Below are positions 43,825-58,800 of a DNA stretch of 64,000 nucleotides, one piece after another. Origin of the DNA: Siphonodentalium dalli (Eukaryota > Mollusca > Scaphopoda > Gadilida > Siphonodentaliidae); contig CP136065.1 of the NCBI GenBank assembly GCA_032622095.1, positions 117,903,195-117,967,194 on the forward strand. The letters are read 5' to 3'. Within the stretch, counting starts at the first letter, position 1; each line of letters begins with the position of its first letter. The notes under the pieces are model-generated. The model searched no databases, was not told where the DNA came from, and saw only the letters and a list, made by a program, of their open reading frames with translations. A program made the position numbers and the translations under genes.

Positions 43825-46800
43825 CTGTGAATAGTAAACAATATCAGCTGCACAATTTTGCAAAATTAAACTAGTTCCCTATCTGCATTTTGAAAGAGAA
43901 AAGATTACTGGCAATCGTTGTGTGTTTCTGCTATGAGATCAGCGACATCAGAGTTGCTCCCTCAAATAAGATAAGGGTGACTTGTTATCATACAAGGAAC
44001 TTGTCACAACAAGAGATGGACTGTCATCTGGTGCATACCACCATGTGGCATACCTCCTAGAGTGGGCATACCTATAACCTATGACTGAGATACTCAGGCA
44101 AATGGACCCACAATTCAGCATTTTCAGATAAATAAAGATGAATAACTCTAGAGCGGAAAACCCGAACAAAATGATTGAACACTCCATTGAATGTCCTCAT
44201 AGTGGCAAACATCAATACCAAATTTCATTGAGATCTGAGCACTACTATTCAAGTTATGACCTGAACAGACATCAGACATACCAACATTTTGAGATAAACA
44301 AAGATGAATAAATGTAGAACAGAAAAGCAGAACAAAACAATTGAACATTGTAAGTCATCATAGTAGTGAACATTCATACCAAATTTCATTGAGATCCAAG
44401 CACTACTGTTCAAGTTATGACCTGAACAGACATCAGATGGATGGACATACAGACAGATGGACGACCCCATGCACAGATGCAACACAGTACTACTATCATT
44501 ATAAATATAAGCTACTATCATTATAAATATAAGGGAGCGTCTCAAAAGTCTTTGCGGAATTCCGAAAGTATTTTCCGAAAACAAATGACGTTATGAACAC
44601 TTTGCGGAAAACTGTTTGCGGAAATTTTTCGGTAATTACGTTCCTTCTTTCGGAAAATAGCGCTAAGGTTTGCGGAAAAGAAGACGACGTTTGCGGATTT
44701 TTTTCGGAATATGTCCGACGTTTTCGGAATTTGCAGAAATAATTGCGGAATTCACCCCAACTTTATCGGAATTTTAGTTTCCTCTTTCGGAATTTGCGGA
44801 AATAATTGCGGAATTCACCCCAACGTTATCGGAATTTTAGTTTCCTCTTTCGGAATTTGCGGAAATAATTGCAGAATTCACCCTAACGTTATCGGAATTT
44901 GAATGCATGCGGACCTCGTTCCGGAAAATTTGCGGAATATATTCATGGGTGTCGGGCCGGTAAAATCGTAAACATCACCGCATACTAGAGTATAAAGATC
45001 TATTGCTATTGGGTTCGTTTATTTATTAGGTTTACAGTGTTTATTAACTTAATAAAAACAATACAGAAATTAAAACACTTTTCCTTGACGAATCTTGGTA
45101 TGGCTTCATCAAGCAGTCATTGCCACAGCTATATAGTCAAAACGTGTTTTAATTCACAAGCACGAATCATGTATATGGCATGCAGGGAGTGAGTACCGGT
45201 ACCCTATATAAACCTCCTGACATGTACTCAGATATATTTGACACGAGAGTGCGCAATTATCGCTACATGTATAACAAGTTCCATGACATTGGAAAAGTTC
45301 ACGGCTGACCTAGTTAATTATAGCAATGATGTCAGTTTGACACTGTTTGCAATGTCAACACTGTCCTCCCCATTGAAGTCCGTGCAATGCGTGTAGGCCT
45401 ACTGACTTCTTTCATTAATAGTCGCATTGCGATTGGTTAGACAACAAACAAACACCGACGTCAATCATAGTATTTCAGGCATTGTTCCCACCCGGCTTCT
45501 ATCCCAGTCTGAATGGAGTTACCACTGATTGGTTAAATCGAGCTCTGCCCATGCAAAGTGCATGTCTTTTGTGGATTCCGTTTTCATTAGCTAACGACCA
45601 GAATATGCGATGAGGTGTGACTGCATGCATCCTTTATATTTCACTTAAATATATGATATATGTTGCCTATTGTGGACCCCCCCCCCCCCAACTTTTCGCA
45701 AGTAGGGGAACCTAATACAGTCGTAATAGTATATAATACTGCCAATTTTCGAATCTAGTTATCGCCATAGAATGACATATTTTTTTATCTTCCGAAACAC
45801 TTATTTGCATATTACATTTTAGATACATTAGGTCCCGTCTTTAATTCGGCTTTACTCCTAACAATTTAATAAAGAGCGTTCCGTAGTTTTTTCATGAATC
45901 CTGATGGATAGTAAAAACTAAAAGAGCGCAGGAAATTTCGATACAAATCTCCAGTGCAAAGGTTATACGCGAAGCAGTCATATTTAACAGACAAGTGTAC
46001 ACGTGCATAGGCCTATATGGGGTACTAGTTATAAGTAGCTGTAAATGAATGTTGTTTTCTTTAATACGGCTACACTTGATTTTTTTTAAATTGAAAAATA
46101 GACCAACATTCTATTATGTATCTTCAGCCAGATAAATACGTATTGTTCCCAATACTGCATTATTAAGTCACACCCAACTATATTTGCAACTGTAACGTTT
46201 ACTCAGGCGATTGGCATTGGAAGACATGTCCATTCAAATTAATCCGACCACTTTTTTTCTGGACATATTGTGTGAATTCAACTGCGAAAATTAATGTGAC
46301 CTTCAATTAATAATTCCGTCAGAAACGGCATGGGTAGAAATTAAGTACAAATCTCAGTATAAGCAGGTCATACACTGACACACTTGGGTAACTTTGACAA
46401 GCCAATAAAGATTACCAATGTGGTCAGTTGATGAACTATATCATATTATTCATATATTTATATCATTAAGAGGAGGTAAACCTATTATATGCCCATTTAC
46501 AGTAGTAATCTTACGAACATTGCCACAAAAAAGTGAATAAAACCCCTGATTGGGAACTTGTTAATCGCCATTATTTTTGCGCGCATCATATCTCTCAAAT
46601 GCCAGGTGCACGCGAATTATGTCAGCACGAGGACTGTGTAGCAATGAACATGGTTTGCTACATCGTATACTGTTGTTTGAGTGAACATGATTGTATGTCA
46701 CTTTCTCGGCGATATTCTCATTCAAGTTTAATCAAAAGTCCACTGGCACGATGCCCCGCGACTTTGTCTTTATAGTAACTATTGAAAAGATTTGAACATA

Positions 46801-49800
46801 CATTCAAGAATGGTGGTCAACAATGCTCGATTTCACCAATTCCCATAATATACCGCGCGCTGGGCGGTTCCGGTTTACGCTGTACAAGCAGATTCGCATT
46901 TTGCAGGATTATAAAGTCAAATTCGAACGAGAGAATTACCTATATCCCCTGATGATAATAGAGCAGTTCACAATAATTTAGCTTTCCGCACTAGAAACCA
47001 CAAACTGCCAAAAGAACTCGGCGCTTGGACGAATAGGCCTAGGCCTACGGATTATTCGGACAGATAGAATCTGCACTCTCTGTAATCTCGAAATCGGCGA
47101 TGAATACCACATGGTACTGAATTGTAGGGAACTTAGCAAACTAAGAATAAAATATCTGAAACCCGACTTCTATCAGAGACCAAACACTTATAAATTAGCC
47201 GCTCTATTTAACTCCCGAAATCATATATATTGTATTTATGTATACAACTCTTCTGTAATGTCTATAATTGACGACCAGAATAAACTTAATTGAATTGAAT
47301 TGGATAGCCGGGACAACTCTGTTAGCCGGGACAACTTGGTCCATGTAACAGGAGGCCCCCACCCCCACCCCCCCTTGGAATACGGAATACCACTTAACAC
47401 AGAGTGTGGAATACGGAATACCAGTTAACAGCCATATGGAATACATAAAAATATATGAAAACTTCATTTTTTTGAAGGTCGGCGTATGAATACCGGTATT
47501 TTTGGAATACCGAATACGTCCTAACAGAGGGGCCGGAATACGGCGTACCTCATAACAGGGCATGGAATACGGCGTACGAAATAGGGGGGTGGGGGCCTCT
47601 AACAGCATAGATGAAGGAAGGATTTTTAGTCTATGCTAACAGCGAGTCATCCCGGCTAGACATGGAACGTTACACGATTCGTTGTGACTTTCATGATGTA
47701 CGTCAGCCAATAGAATGTTCGCGTCATGTGAGTGACGTCTAATGACCACCCACATTACGCCGTGACTCGGTGATTGACAGCTAATTTTGTGCACGTCAAC
47801 CAAGTAGTCCCGGTTGACCGAGTTGTCTCGACTCATTTAACAGCGCGACCGAGTTGTCCTGGCAGACCGAGTTGACTCGGCTAGCCGAATTGTCCCGGCT
47901 CATGTAACAAGCCCCTTAGGTTCATAAAATGTTCGCGGGCGAAACATACCTTACCACGCACAAACGCTCTTTATTTTTTATTGTGAAGAAAATTCTGGCC
48001 GGCAGTAAATTCCAAAAGGAGGCCCACATGGACGGATGTAGTCAATGTAATTTCAAACCAAATAATTATAGTTTAAATTAGTGTAATTTAATTTAGTATA
48101 CCGGTAGGACGTCGACTATATACTTATAAGATTATCACACCTTGTCGCCTGACGTATCAGATCTCCAACACACTGAATAGATCGTCTGGCTAAACAATGG
48201 GCTCAATCAAACCACATTTATAGTGCACTCTTTGTGTTTTTCAACACATTCTAAAAACGGCAAGTACACCGCGACCGAAAGGCAAGTATACCGCGGTCGA
48301 ACGGCAAGTATACCGCGGCTGGACGGCAAGTATAGGCCTACACCGCGGCCGAACGGCAATTAAACCGCGGACCAACTGCAGTTAGCCGGTGTGGCCGCAA
48401 TGTTGTTGCAGTTCGGCCGTGGTGGAAACACAAACCGCACCGCGGTTAAGTGGACACTTGTTTTGTCCAGCGTGGTAGCTAATTGCTTGTTATGGAAATC
48501 CCTCATTTAGGTGAGAAGGACCCCAGTATATTGGGTATATAAACGATAATAGTAACACTATTCTGATAAAAACTATCGTAATGATAGAAGAGTTTATAAA
48601 ACTGTGGATACAGTGTATTGATTAATATATTAAAATATAGCACGTTTGTTTGTTGTTCGAGCAATTATATTTACAGTGCTGATTAACAATCCCTTTAATG
48701 CCTTGTGTGTCAGGTTCGCGTTTGTGATGCGTCTTGTCTCGAGATTTAATTGCGATTTGCGGAAGTATATTTCGCCGGAACAATTTTCTGGACACTTCGC
48801 CGAGATTTGGGACAGTACTTCGCCGGAAACTGACGACAACTTCACCGAAGGTCGGGACTATTCGCCGTAATTTAAGACATTTCGCCGAGATTTTCGACTT
48901 TTCGCCGGAATAGACGACTGTTCGCCGAAATAAATTTACTTATATGTTGGTGTATTGTGGGACAATTGAAAATTTCTTACATTTATCGCAAGTTATTGCA
49001 TTATTGTGCGCATACACAGTTTTATGACAAGCAATAGCCTACACAACTCAACATTCGTAGTTCTATCCATCTTGGATGGATATGGTAAATGTTGTAAAGC
49101 CAGTGATATATATACCATATGAAAGTCGCTAAAACAACCTAGTTACTATACGGATCACCACCGCTAAAACAACATAGGCCTATAGGCTACTTACAACGTA
49201 CGGATCACCAATGGCTTCGGGTGAATTGTAATATGTAATATGAACACACCTCAGGTAACAGTATTGTCGGTAAAACACAAATGATGGTAATAATCACACG
49301 TGCGAGGAAGGAAGAATGGCTTCGGGTGAATTGTAATATGAACACAGCTCAGGTAACAGTATTGTCGGTAAAACACAAATGATGGTAATAATCACACGTG
49401 CCAGGAAAGAAGCCCGAAGTTTGTTTTCATAGTACCCATGTCAAACAGTCTTCACTAATGACTAATTAGCAGGATTATAATACCTATGTCAATCAGTCTT
49501 CACTAATGACTAATTACGGGATTATAATATTCCGGCGAACTGTCACTCCGTCGAAAATGACTTTCGGCGAAATGTCCATTCCGGCGAAATTTACTTCCGA
49601 CGAGGAGTCCAGTCCCCAATCATGAATTTTCAACGTTTTCGGAAAATTACCTTTTCTCAATGTCGACGTTACGGACTTTGCGAAAAATAGCGGAATGTTT
49701 GCGGAATTCTTTATTTAACGTTTCGGTAATTTTTGCGGAAAACTCAATTTAACGTTTCGGTAATTTTTGCAGAAAACTCATGGCGTTTGCGGAAATCTTT

Positions 49801-52800
49801 ATGTAACGTTTCGGTAATTTTGCGGAAAACTCATGGCGTTTTTCGGAACATTTGCGGAAAAATTCAGACGATAGCGTTGCGGAAATCTCGACGTTTCGGA
49901 AAATATTTGCGGATTCCGCAAAGACTTTTGAGACGCTCCCTAAGCTCTCATTTAGATTTAATTAATTAGAATATCACCCAAAAATATTTTCCATATATTA
50001 TTATTATAAAACCAATCAATAACTCAAAAGTCATCTAATCATGTAGTAATCTAGAATGCCAGGGTTTCCCCTAGAGGTTGGGAGAATAGAGCCCCTATAG
50101 CCGCTGGGGGGAAATTACTCCCAATACAACCAACCAGCCTATAATTTAATCACAAATTCTGAATGTGAATAGTAATGTAAGTAGTAGATATAGTCAATGA
50201 ACCATGATATCCTTTTATTTTAACAGATTAAGGAATAAATATCTGCGCAAAGTTTAAAAATAATTTACAAGGAAACGAAGGGGTACAAGCTCAGCAAAAA
50301 TTATGTATGCTATGAAAAAAGGGGGATAACTCCACTAAAAGGTCGCAATGAGCTCATAATCGCAGGTGAACAGGGAACACAATGGTAAATGTCTGTACCA
50401 AGTCTCAACACAATTGACAGGAAAATGCAAGGATACAAACTCGGACAAAATTATGCATGTTGCACAGTGTTGCAAAGAATTTCTAAGTCAAATAAAAGGT
50501 CACAGACCCCATGTCCCCCAAAATGAGGTGCATCTTCTCAAATGTGAACCATGTACCAAATATCAAGAAATTCTGTTGAATATTGCTCAAGTTACCATCC
50601 GGATAACCCAAAAACAGTGATTTCTAAGTTGAATAAGGGGCATAACTAAAAAAATCATCGGACTGAGACCAAATTCGAACGTGGCCTGGGTCTCCTCAAA
50701 TGTGAAACCCCCATAACATTGTTGCAGGGGTATAAATACTATGAGAGAGGTAGGTATATTGTGATGTCATCGACATCTGGTGACATTTTGGTCATTGGAT
50801 TGAAACAAGGTCGATTTAACAAGTTTCAAACCACCCAGACCAGCGAACATACAATGTATACAAGAGACACATCAAAACCATTTGTTGATAACTGACCTCA
50901 TATATAGGCATACATATACCATCAATGAATCCCACTTGCATAGTTGGTAGTTCATCCTTCTTTTCACGATCCATCATATCCTGTAATATTAGTTACGTAT
51001 ATAAGTATAATGACACCTACATTTACTTAAATGAGTACATCTGATTTGACACGCTTGGTAGTGGCATTTCACCTGAAAGAAGTGTCACTTCCCACATCAC
51101 AACACGGCCAGCAGGATAGTAAAGGCTTTTATGTCAATTTTTTTACATTTTGTGAAGAAATATAGTGACCATGCTAATGCTGTTTCTTAATATATCAGGG
51201 ATCAGAAAAAAAATTATTAGATACCTGGGGGTTCCGACTGGGTGGATTTATGACGTCCTCAAAATGGCTGCAATTCAGTTTTTGTAATCAGTGGCTAGTA
51301 CTGGTAGCAACCTAATATTGAATGAATTATAATGCCTAACCACTTGCACAACACAATATGTCATACTTCAGGTCTTATTCCTGCCAACTATTGTGAATTC
51401 ATAAATATGGTATGAAATTTTACCAAATATACTAAAATTTTATAAGACCACCTTTGTGAATAGAAAGGAATATACCATGTAGTTCAGTGTGTATCATATA
51501 TTTGAGGGGAATATGCCTGTAAATTTTCAAAACATTTCTCCACTGAAAGTGTCAATGATACTGCAGCTCAACTTGGGGCAATATGGAATGTGGAAAGTTT
51601 CAATGATTATATAATACAAGAGGTCAACCCACAGAGCCATATGAAGTTAGGGAACAATCGGATTAAAAATGTTGGCTGTATGGCATACGAGGGATATTTT
51701 AAAAAATAAATTCGGAAAACGTTGATGGTTGCCATTTAGAGGTCACTCCATAATCTATAAGAAGCTTGGTGATGATTGATTGATCTATCTCTTGAAATAG
51801 ATGAAATGAAGATATTTTATCCTTTAACAAAAGGTTTTCTGGCATACGCCCATGGCGCCAAATTGAAACATGGCAAAACAGAGTCCACATCTAAAAGCAA
51901 ATAAAATGGAAAATGCGAAAAAAAAATTCTCATTGAAAGCGCTGCAACTTTTACTTTGAAACATACCATAGGGGTAATATTTAACTGCTTCTTCTCTAGA
52001 TCACCTTGTTCAAAGAACTCATTTGCAATCATGACTGCAACCTGGAATGAAAGAGACATATGCAATACATTACCATAGGACTATTTTTTGGTATGGATTG
52101 ATATCTATGGACTAGCAACACCCAGCATGCCATGCTAGAACTCATTAAAGGTGTAGACAAAACTTACGCCCAATTGATAATCAACATTAATAACCAAAAA
52201 TTGTCTTTCATAAGACAGGTAGTTTGTAGCGAGGTATTAACTTGTACCGTGTTATGAGTTATTGTGCAGCCACTAGTCCCTAAGAGTACTAGGGTGTAAA
52301 TCTGATTGGTCCATATTGCTTCTGACACAATCTTGTTGCATGAATGCATGTTATTGCGGTCAGTATACATATGCTATTATTGTCCAGATATGTGTCATTG
52401 GTAGGTTCTTGCATTTGAGATAAGGTGTTAGCTTTACTGCATAAATGCAACAGTCTAAGTTCATAGTGACAAAGAGTACCATATTAATTTAACCTCCATG
52501 CACAAATTCAGCCAAATTTCCCCCAAAAAATGGATCCTGCAATTTTACCGGGGTCCTTATTTTTTTTATGGCCATGGGTGGCACCATATGAATATGGCTA
52601 CTGTAGTTCTGCACTCAGAGCCGATTTAGCAACGAAAATTACCCCTACCTCATGTACTGTCACTTTCAGCTCAATTTTCGAAACATTGGATGCCCAAGGC
52701 TATTGGGCCGGGCTCCTCCTTTGTGGATGGCCATGGGATGGCGATGATTAGCAAACTAATATTTGAATTTCATATTGATATCATGTGCCTACAGGGTAGG

Positions 52801-55800
52801 TGGTAAGAGTTAATATAATTTTCAATGAAAATTGATCAATCAAAATCTTAATCCATACAGATGAAGAGTGTGCCAAACAAAAAACCTAGATAAGGAATAT
52901 GAGGAAGCTCAGGCCATTAAAATAAAATACCCGGGTTTCTCAGTCATTTTTGCACAAATCTTTTCATGATCTTTATATTGGCAAAATCGAAATATGGATG
53001 AAATCTGACTTCTGAATGTTATAAAGAACTGGCACACAAGATGAACATGTGGTTGAGACATGTGCTCGGATGAATGGACAGACGGTCGGACTGAGGACCT
53101 GACACATGTAATCCAGCATACCCACCATTTCCCTCATTCATGGGGGTATAATTAACATACTTTTTTCTGCACTTCCCATGGCTTTGTTATGGCAGCAATA
53201 TCAGAAGCAGTCATCATCATTGACCTGAAAATAGGTATGGAAGAATAAAAACCCAGGATTGTTTCAAGAGGAATACATGGGAGTGTTAGATGAACTCATT
53301 GTCCTAATTGTCACCTGTTATCCCACTTAAAATTGGTGCAAAAGCAAAAGTTTCGGGTGGAGGCAAAGATGTTAGTTAATAAGTGATTAGTTTTATTTCA
53401 TCCAATAAATTACTTATTCTCAGCAAAAAAAATGGATAATCGGGCCATTCGAGGCAAATATTCTGATGTATCCGTATTAAACTGTTATAGAGCTTTATTC
53501 CTCAGTTTATTGATACTATTGCCATTCAAAAATTTATTCATCCGTTTTTGCACTGAAATGTGGGCCACCCAGAGCAGATTATCGAATGGACTCAACATGT
53601 TAGGCTCCTGCAAATATTCGATATTCGATTCGAGATTCGATTCGAAAGACAAATTCGATTCGAATTTGAGTCGAAATTGCCAACTCGAAATTTCGAATAT
53701 ACTATGATGGAAAAGTAGGCTGTTTCAGGACAAGTACACACGTCGATCTTAGCTGTTTTGTGGCATTTAATTCCAGAAAATTATGTATATATGCACATTA
53801 TAATTCTTTTTGTACATCAACATGCTATTAAATATAAGTACAGCCAACAATTAGCCACGATAGGACGACTAAATACGTCTGAATTCTAGCTTTAAAATGG
53901 TAGCAAAAGCTCGCAGATTGCCAATGGACCGACGACGCAGTAAATTATAATAGCTATGAGACTGAGCAACCGACAGCGTAGTCCGCCGTTTATCCGATTC
54001 TGCGTTGTGTAATATGGGTGAGAATGTAAACAACACGTGTTCCTGGTGTCGAAAAGTGCGTTTTGGCACTGTTCTCTTTTGAAGTTGACTTTCAGTTTCG
54101 GAACTTTCTTTTACAATGGACAAAATGTCGTCCATCATTCATGTTTATTTTATACATGATAAAGCTGCAGGCAATGCATGGACTTACACGTGTGATGAAT
54201 GCAACATGAATGGTATATAAATCACAAGCATCTGGGACAATGACCCATCTATGGAATCATCTGTTCAAGAAGCACCAACCACTACATGAAGAGGCTACAA
54301 TGCGATTGTTGTTGCGTCTTCAAGTTTATAACAATGGGTGTTTCCAAATGCCGATTTGCAATTTTGCATGTACATGCAAACTGTAGAAATTTCGTGTGAT
54401 TTTAGTTCCGATAATTCGTTTAGTGGTAATATAGTAATCGCTGTGATGGCCGCATGACACTTTAATCTGCTTTGTTTTCTCGACAATTATAAATTGAAGT
54501 TAATAGTATCTCAAATGGCGGTTTATCGCCACGTAAGTTGTGATGGAACTTCATGCATGTAGTTCATAGAACGTTTCACAAATCATCTAATCATTGACAA
54601 AACATACCTAATTGAGAATGCAACACACAGATATGATTCGATTCGATTTCGTGAATTCGATTCGATATTCGATTCGATCAATATATCCAATTCGCAGGAC
54701 CCTACAACATGTCTACTATTTTGGCCACCATATGTGCCCATCATTGAGTGAATTATTCTCATCGGAAGTTGATATTTCCAGAACAGCATGTGATTAATGA
54801 AAGTGTCAATGACTGTAGCTCAACTTGGAGGGGAGATAAATGCCATATGTTACAGTAAATGGAGCGATAAGGAATGCAGAAAGTTCAAATGTTCAAGTAA
54901 TACTGGAGGTCAACCTGATGACAATATGAAGTTTGGGATCAATCAAATTAAAAATATTGGCTGTATGGTATTCCAAAAGATTTAGTCATGCAAAGTGTAA
55001 AATCGAAGATGGCTGCAGGCGGCTATGCTTTTCATAGAAAATCATTCAAATTCAGGGTTCGCGCTGGCCCAAAATTCCCAGGTGCCAATAATGTTGCCAT
55101 TTGCATTATTTTTAGAGCCACTTTATACTTTCTGTTGCCACTTTTTTCCGATCAATATTTTTTGGAGCCACTTTTGAATTTGGTTTTCCAAAAAAAAAAC
55201 AAACAAGCAAATTACCTATTATATGTATATATTTATTTTATCAATGATGTGCAACAATTAACAAGAAATACAAAGTAATCATAACAGTTCAGAAAAACAA
55301 CATTACAACACTAATAGTAATATATATATATATATCAACTGTTGAACATTTTTCGTGATTTCATTTCTGACCATTTATGAAATGCCTTGCCAAAGTCAAA
55401 TTCTGACATTAAAGGTCCTTCAATGGCAATTTTCATAAGAACATTTAAGTGAGGCACTGACAGTCTATTTCTCAATCTCGTCTTAATCATGTTCTGATAC
55501 GAGAACGCTCTCTCACAATCAACTGTGGAGACTGGAACACAATAAAGTGTTTCCGCGAAACCTGCCACTGTACTATATGTGTCCTTTTGCTTAAGACCAT
55601 ACTGCACGAGATCGTCGACATCATTCATGCCTTTCTTCTCCTTGCACACTCTTCAAAAGGTCTCTATTTCAGCTTGAATGTTATTGAGTGTGATGTCCGC
55701 ATCAGTCCGCTGTTGGAAAGCCAGTAGGTGTGGGAGCGCCTGTTTTATTTTACTCGCTTTTGATGCAAGATCAAACAAGGTTGTCAAACCCATCAACACC

Positions 55801-58800
55801 TTCGAATCCTCGTTGTCGGAGAATCAGGATTTAAGGTTCTCAACTAGTGCAGTAGAGAACTTTCGACAGGCTGACACGGCATCGTTGCGAATTTTATCTC
55901 CATCCTTCATGTCATGTCCATGTAAGTGAAAACTGTGCTTATACTCAGCATCCGTATCAGATTGGGGTTTTGATGGCACATCACTCAGAAACTGTTTCAA
56001 AGAAGGTACAGGTGTTTTCGCAAACTTTGTGACCTTTGAAATGGTTGATTTCGTCAATGGATCTATATCCGTGAAATCAATTACAGAATATTGAAACATT
56101 CCTTCAAAACATCGCAAATAAAATGCAAAACATACAGGAATTTGTACGATGTAAATTTTGTCAAATAGTACACCTGATCAGCTGCATCACAACTAGCCAA
56201 CGACAGGCGGTGGGCTATACAGTGGACAGAAAGTATCCGAGGAAAGTCATCCTGCAGTCGTGCAATTCCACTTTTCCGACCGGTCATTAACGATGAACCG
56301 TCCCTTGCAACGCCACACAATTTGTCCTTGTTTAAACACAAAGGGTCGAGAACAGAATAAATTGTATTTGTGATGTTTTCGGCGTTCGCATTATCCTTGA
56401 GCTCTTCAACATGAAGAAGTACACTCTTAGGGGTGTAACGGCCCTCATAACGGGTCAAGTAACGACCATGAAGAACTACATTCTGCGAAGTGGATATGTC
56501 CACTGATTCATCCAACATTATGCTGAAACACGGACTTTGGTTCAATTCCTTGAGGATAGAATCATCAATAACAGAAACAATTGCCTCTTGAAACTCACAT
56601 AAACTCTGATGTTGTTCATATGATGTGTGTTTATCTACCAGAAGACTTAGAAGCTCTGTGTTCCCTTGTTCCACACAAAGTGCATTCAGACCTGTGAACA
56701 TATTGTTGGGGATTTGGTTTTGGGCCATGAAGTAGATGTTTTTCATAGCGGCAGTGATGGATTTTTCAGCCTTGGACAGGACAGTTGTTTGAGCATTCTT
56801 CATCGATTTGCAGTCTCGGAGTATTTGTACAGAGACATGGTGCGAGTTTATTCCTACAATAAATATGACGTTATAGTATGAAGCCCGCATATAGTTGTAC
56901 GTAACAATAACTATGCCATTAAACATATTTAATTACCATTCTTTTAGTAACAATAACACTTTGTCAAAATTAATATCGAAGATTTTCGGACGATCCGAGT
57001 AAACCCGAGAAGTTCCGACTAACAATAATGATGAACATAAATGGTAGAGTTACATCCCATTTTAAACAATCGGATATCCTCAGCAATTTCCGGCAATGCC
57101 GTACTTGTGACGTATCGAATACAATTGTGTGTGAAAATGACAGAAATGAATGATAGAGTTACTCCCGTTGTACATAGCGTGATATTTAAATATAATTTGA
57201 AACATGGTATACATACCTTGGGTTAGCTCGTGTTTCAGAATAAGATCTTTCTTCATGATACTACAACCAGTTACAAACATGTTGTTAACATTCGCAGCAC
57301 GGCATGTAGAACAGAACATAACATTTTTGTCTCCATTGAATGATAGCCATTCGCGAGATATTTTCCACTCATTTCGGAATTTTCGTTTTGGCGAACTTGC
57401 AACATTTTGTGGCGTTCTCGTGACATTGGACACTAGTATGTTGCTCGGTTTAGGTGGTGTAGCACACGTCGATGTTAAATCAACCGCTGTATTTGGACTA
57501 TCGGTATTATCTGAATGTCCGAAGAAATCAGTAACTTTCTTCATTTTAGGAGGATGTTGCGTGTCTGATGCATTGTTGCTAAAATCTAACTTGCGATTAC
57601 GATTCATATTTGTTGTATGTCACAGTTTGTGAAAACTCATTTACGAATGACATATAAAAAAAAAGGGTTTTGATTCTCGGGCATAGCCGCGTCTGGAAAA
57701 AAGGCCCGCGTTGAACCATTTTATTACGATTTTCAATTTGATAACACGAAAATAGGAAACTAGAAAAGAGAAATTAGTTATGTTTTAAACATCGAATATG
57801 ATAGACATACAATGGTGTATGTGTTGGTATTCAAAAACAGACACTAGGCAACGATAACTACCAGGTATATTGTCACCACAAGCTGACCAAACCCCAAGTA
57901 TTTAAGTCAAATGTGTTACCGTGCGGAAAACAATTATGAGATTTCCAATTTCGGGAACGCAAACCGGAAAGAAATATGGTGCGTATTGGCGATGTGTATG
58001 CTGGTTTAATATAATAGTATTTGAAGTTTTTATGGCTAGCATGTATAGTTACTATAGTATAGATGGATATATATTAAAGTATATAGATAGATATAAAATT
58101 TATAATCCCGATTTAAACTTTCTGTTTGTTTTAGTTCTGTTTCCGTCTTTGTGGTATTCCGTGTTTTATATACGCAGTAACCGTGAGACCGCAAATCAAA
58201 CGGACCTCAAACAATTATGTCCATGCGTATTCTCTTTAAATTCACCGATGTTATTTGGTGACAAAATTATCCGAGAGCACCATTTTATAGTGTGCAAATA
58301 TATTTTTAATCGTGTAATTTGGCTTGATGGAAATAAAGCGTGATCCAACCGAAAAATCGTAATTTTATTCCCAATGATTCAGTGATTTTAGAAATTAGAG
58401 ACACTCGGTAATCGGTCGGTGTCAAGGCCGTTAATTGTGCATAGATCATAGCTGTACTAAACTGTGAAACTACTGAAAGGGTGTGCCTTTGAATACAGAA
58501 AATCAAGAAATAGGTAACTGAGGTGTGGCAGATGCAAACCAAATGCAACAAACAGTCTATGACATTTAAATAAAAAATATGAAGAGTTTTCCATATTACT
58601 GACATTGAAAAAAATCTCTCTATTTTTAACTAAATTTTCCTATTTCTGAGGACAAATCTCCCTATTTCCAATTATGAAAGTAAACAGGTCTGATATAAAT
58701 AGATATATACTATAAAAAGGTACATACATATATCAAATATATCAACAATGGTTCAGAAATTGAAATATACATTGTACTAGTGTGTATATATATATATATA

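Larger units (their letters stand above)
44533..49940. mobile_element. 5.4 kb long-TIR element built of TTTGCGGAAA repeats
   Basis: Ends GGGAGCGTCTCAAAAGTC TT and the exact complement are flanked by TAA at 44530-44532 and 49941-49943. The terminal regions (about 44533-44945 and 49625-49940) are inverted relative to each other and consist of short TTTGCGGAAA/TTTCGGTAAT motifs in changing arrangement. The interior carries a nested non-LTR fragment, a GC-ended MITE, several tandem repeats and a second inverted array, but no transposase. A TAA duplication fits a non-autonomous PIF/Harbinger relative. It fills most of the last phosphodiesterase intron. Confidence 0.8.

Noticed and set aside
44711-44902. 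63-codon frame with repeated [13 protein letters not shown]
   Set aside because: The 63-bp tandem is divisible by three, so a frame stays open by chance.
50897-50919. Alternative donor at 50918-50919 for the QVGFID exon
   Set aside because: Ending there would drop ICMPIYE, which the family has at this position; the longer exon also keeps phase 0 with the last exon.
51817-52065. Continuous minus-strand frame of 82 codons containing EFFEQGD taken as one exon
   Set aside because: Similarity stops at ITPM exactly before gtatgt, so the downstream residues are intron read-through.
57921-58343. 140-codon plus-strand frame inside the hAT element
   Set aside because: AT-rich composition (Tyr, Ile, Lys, Asn), no family similarity, and opposite to the transposase.
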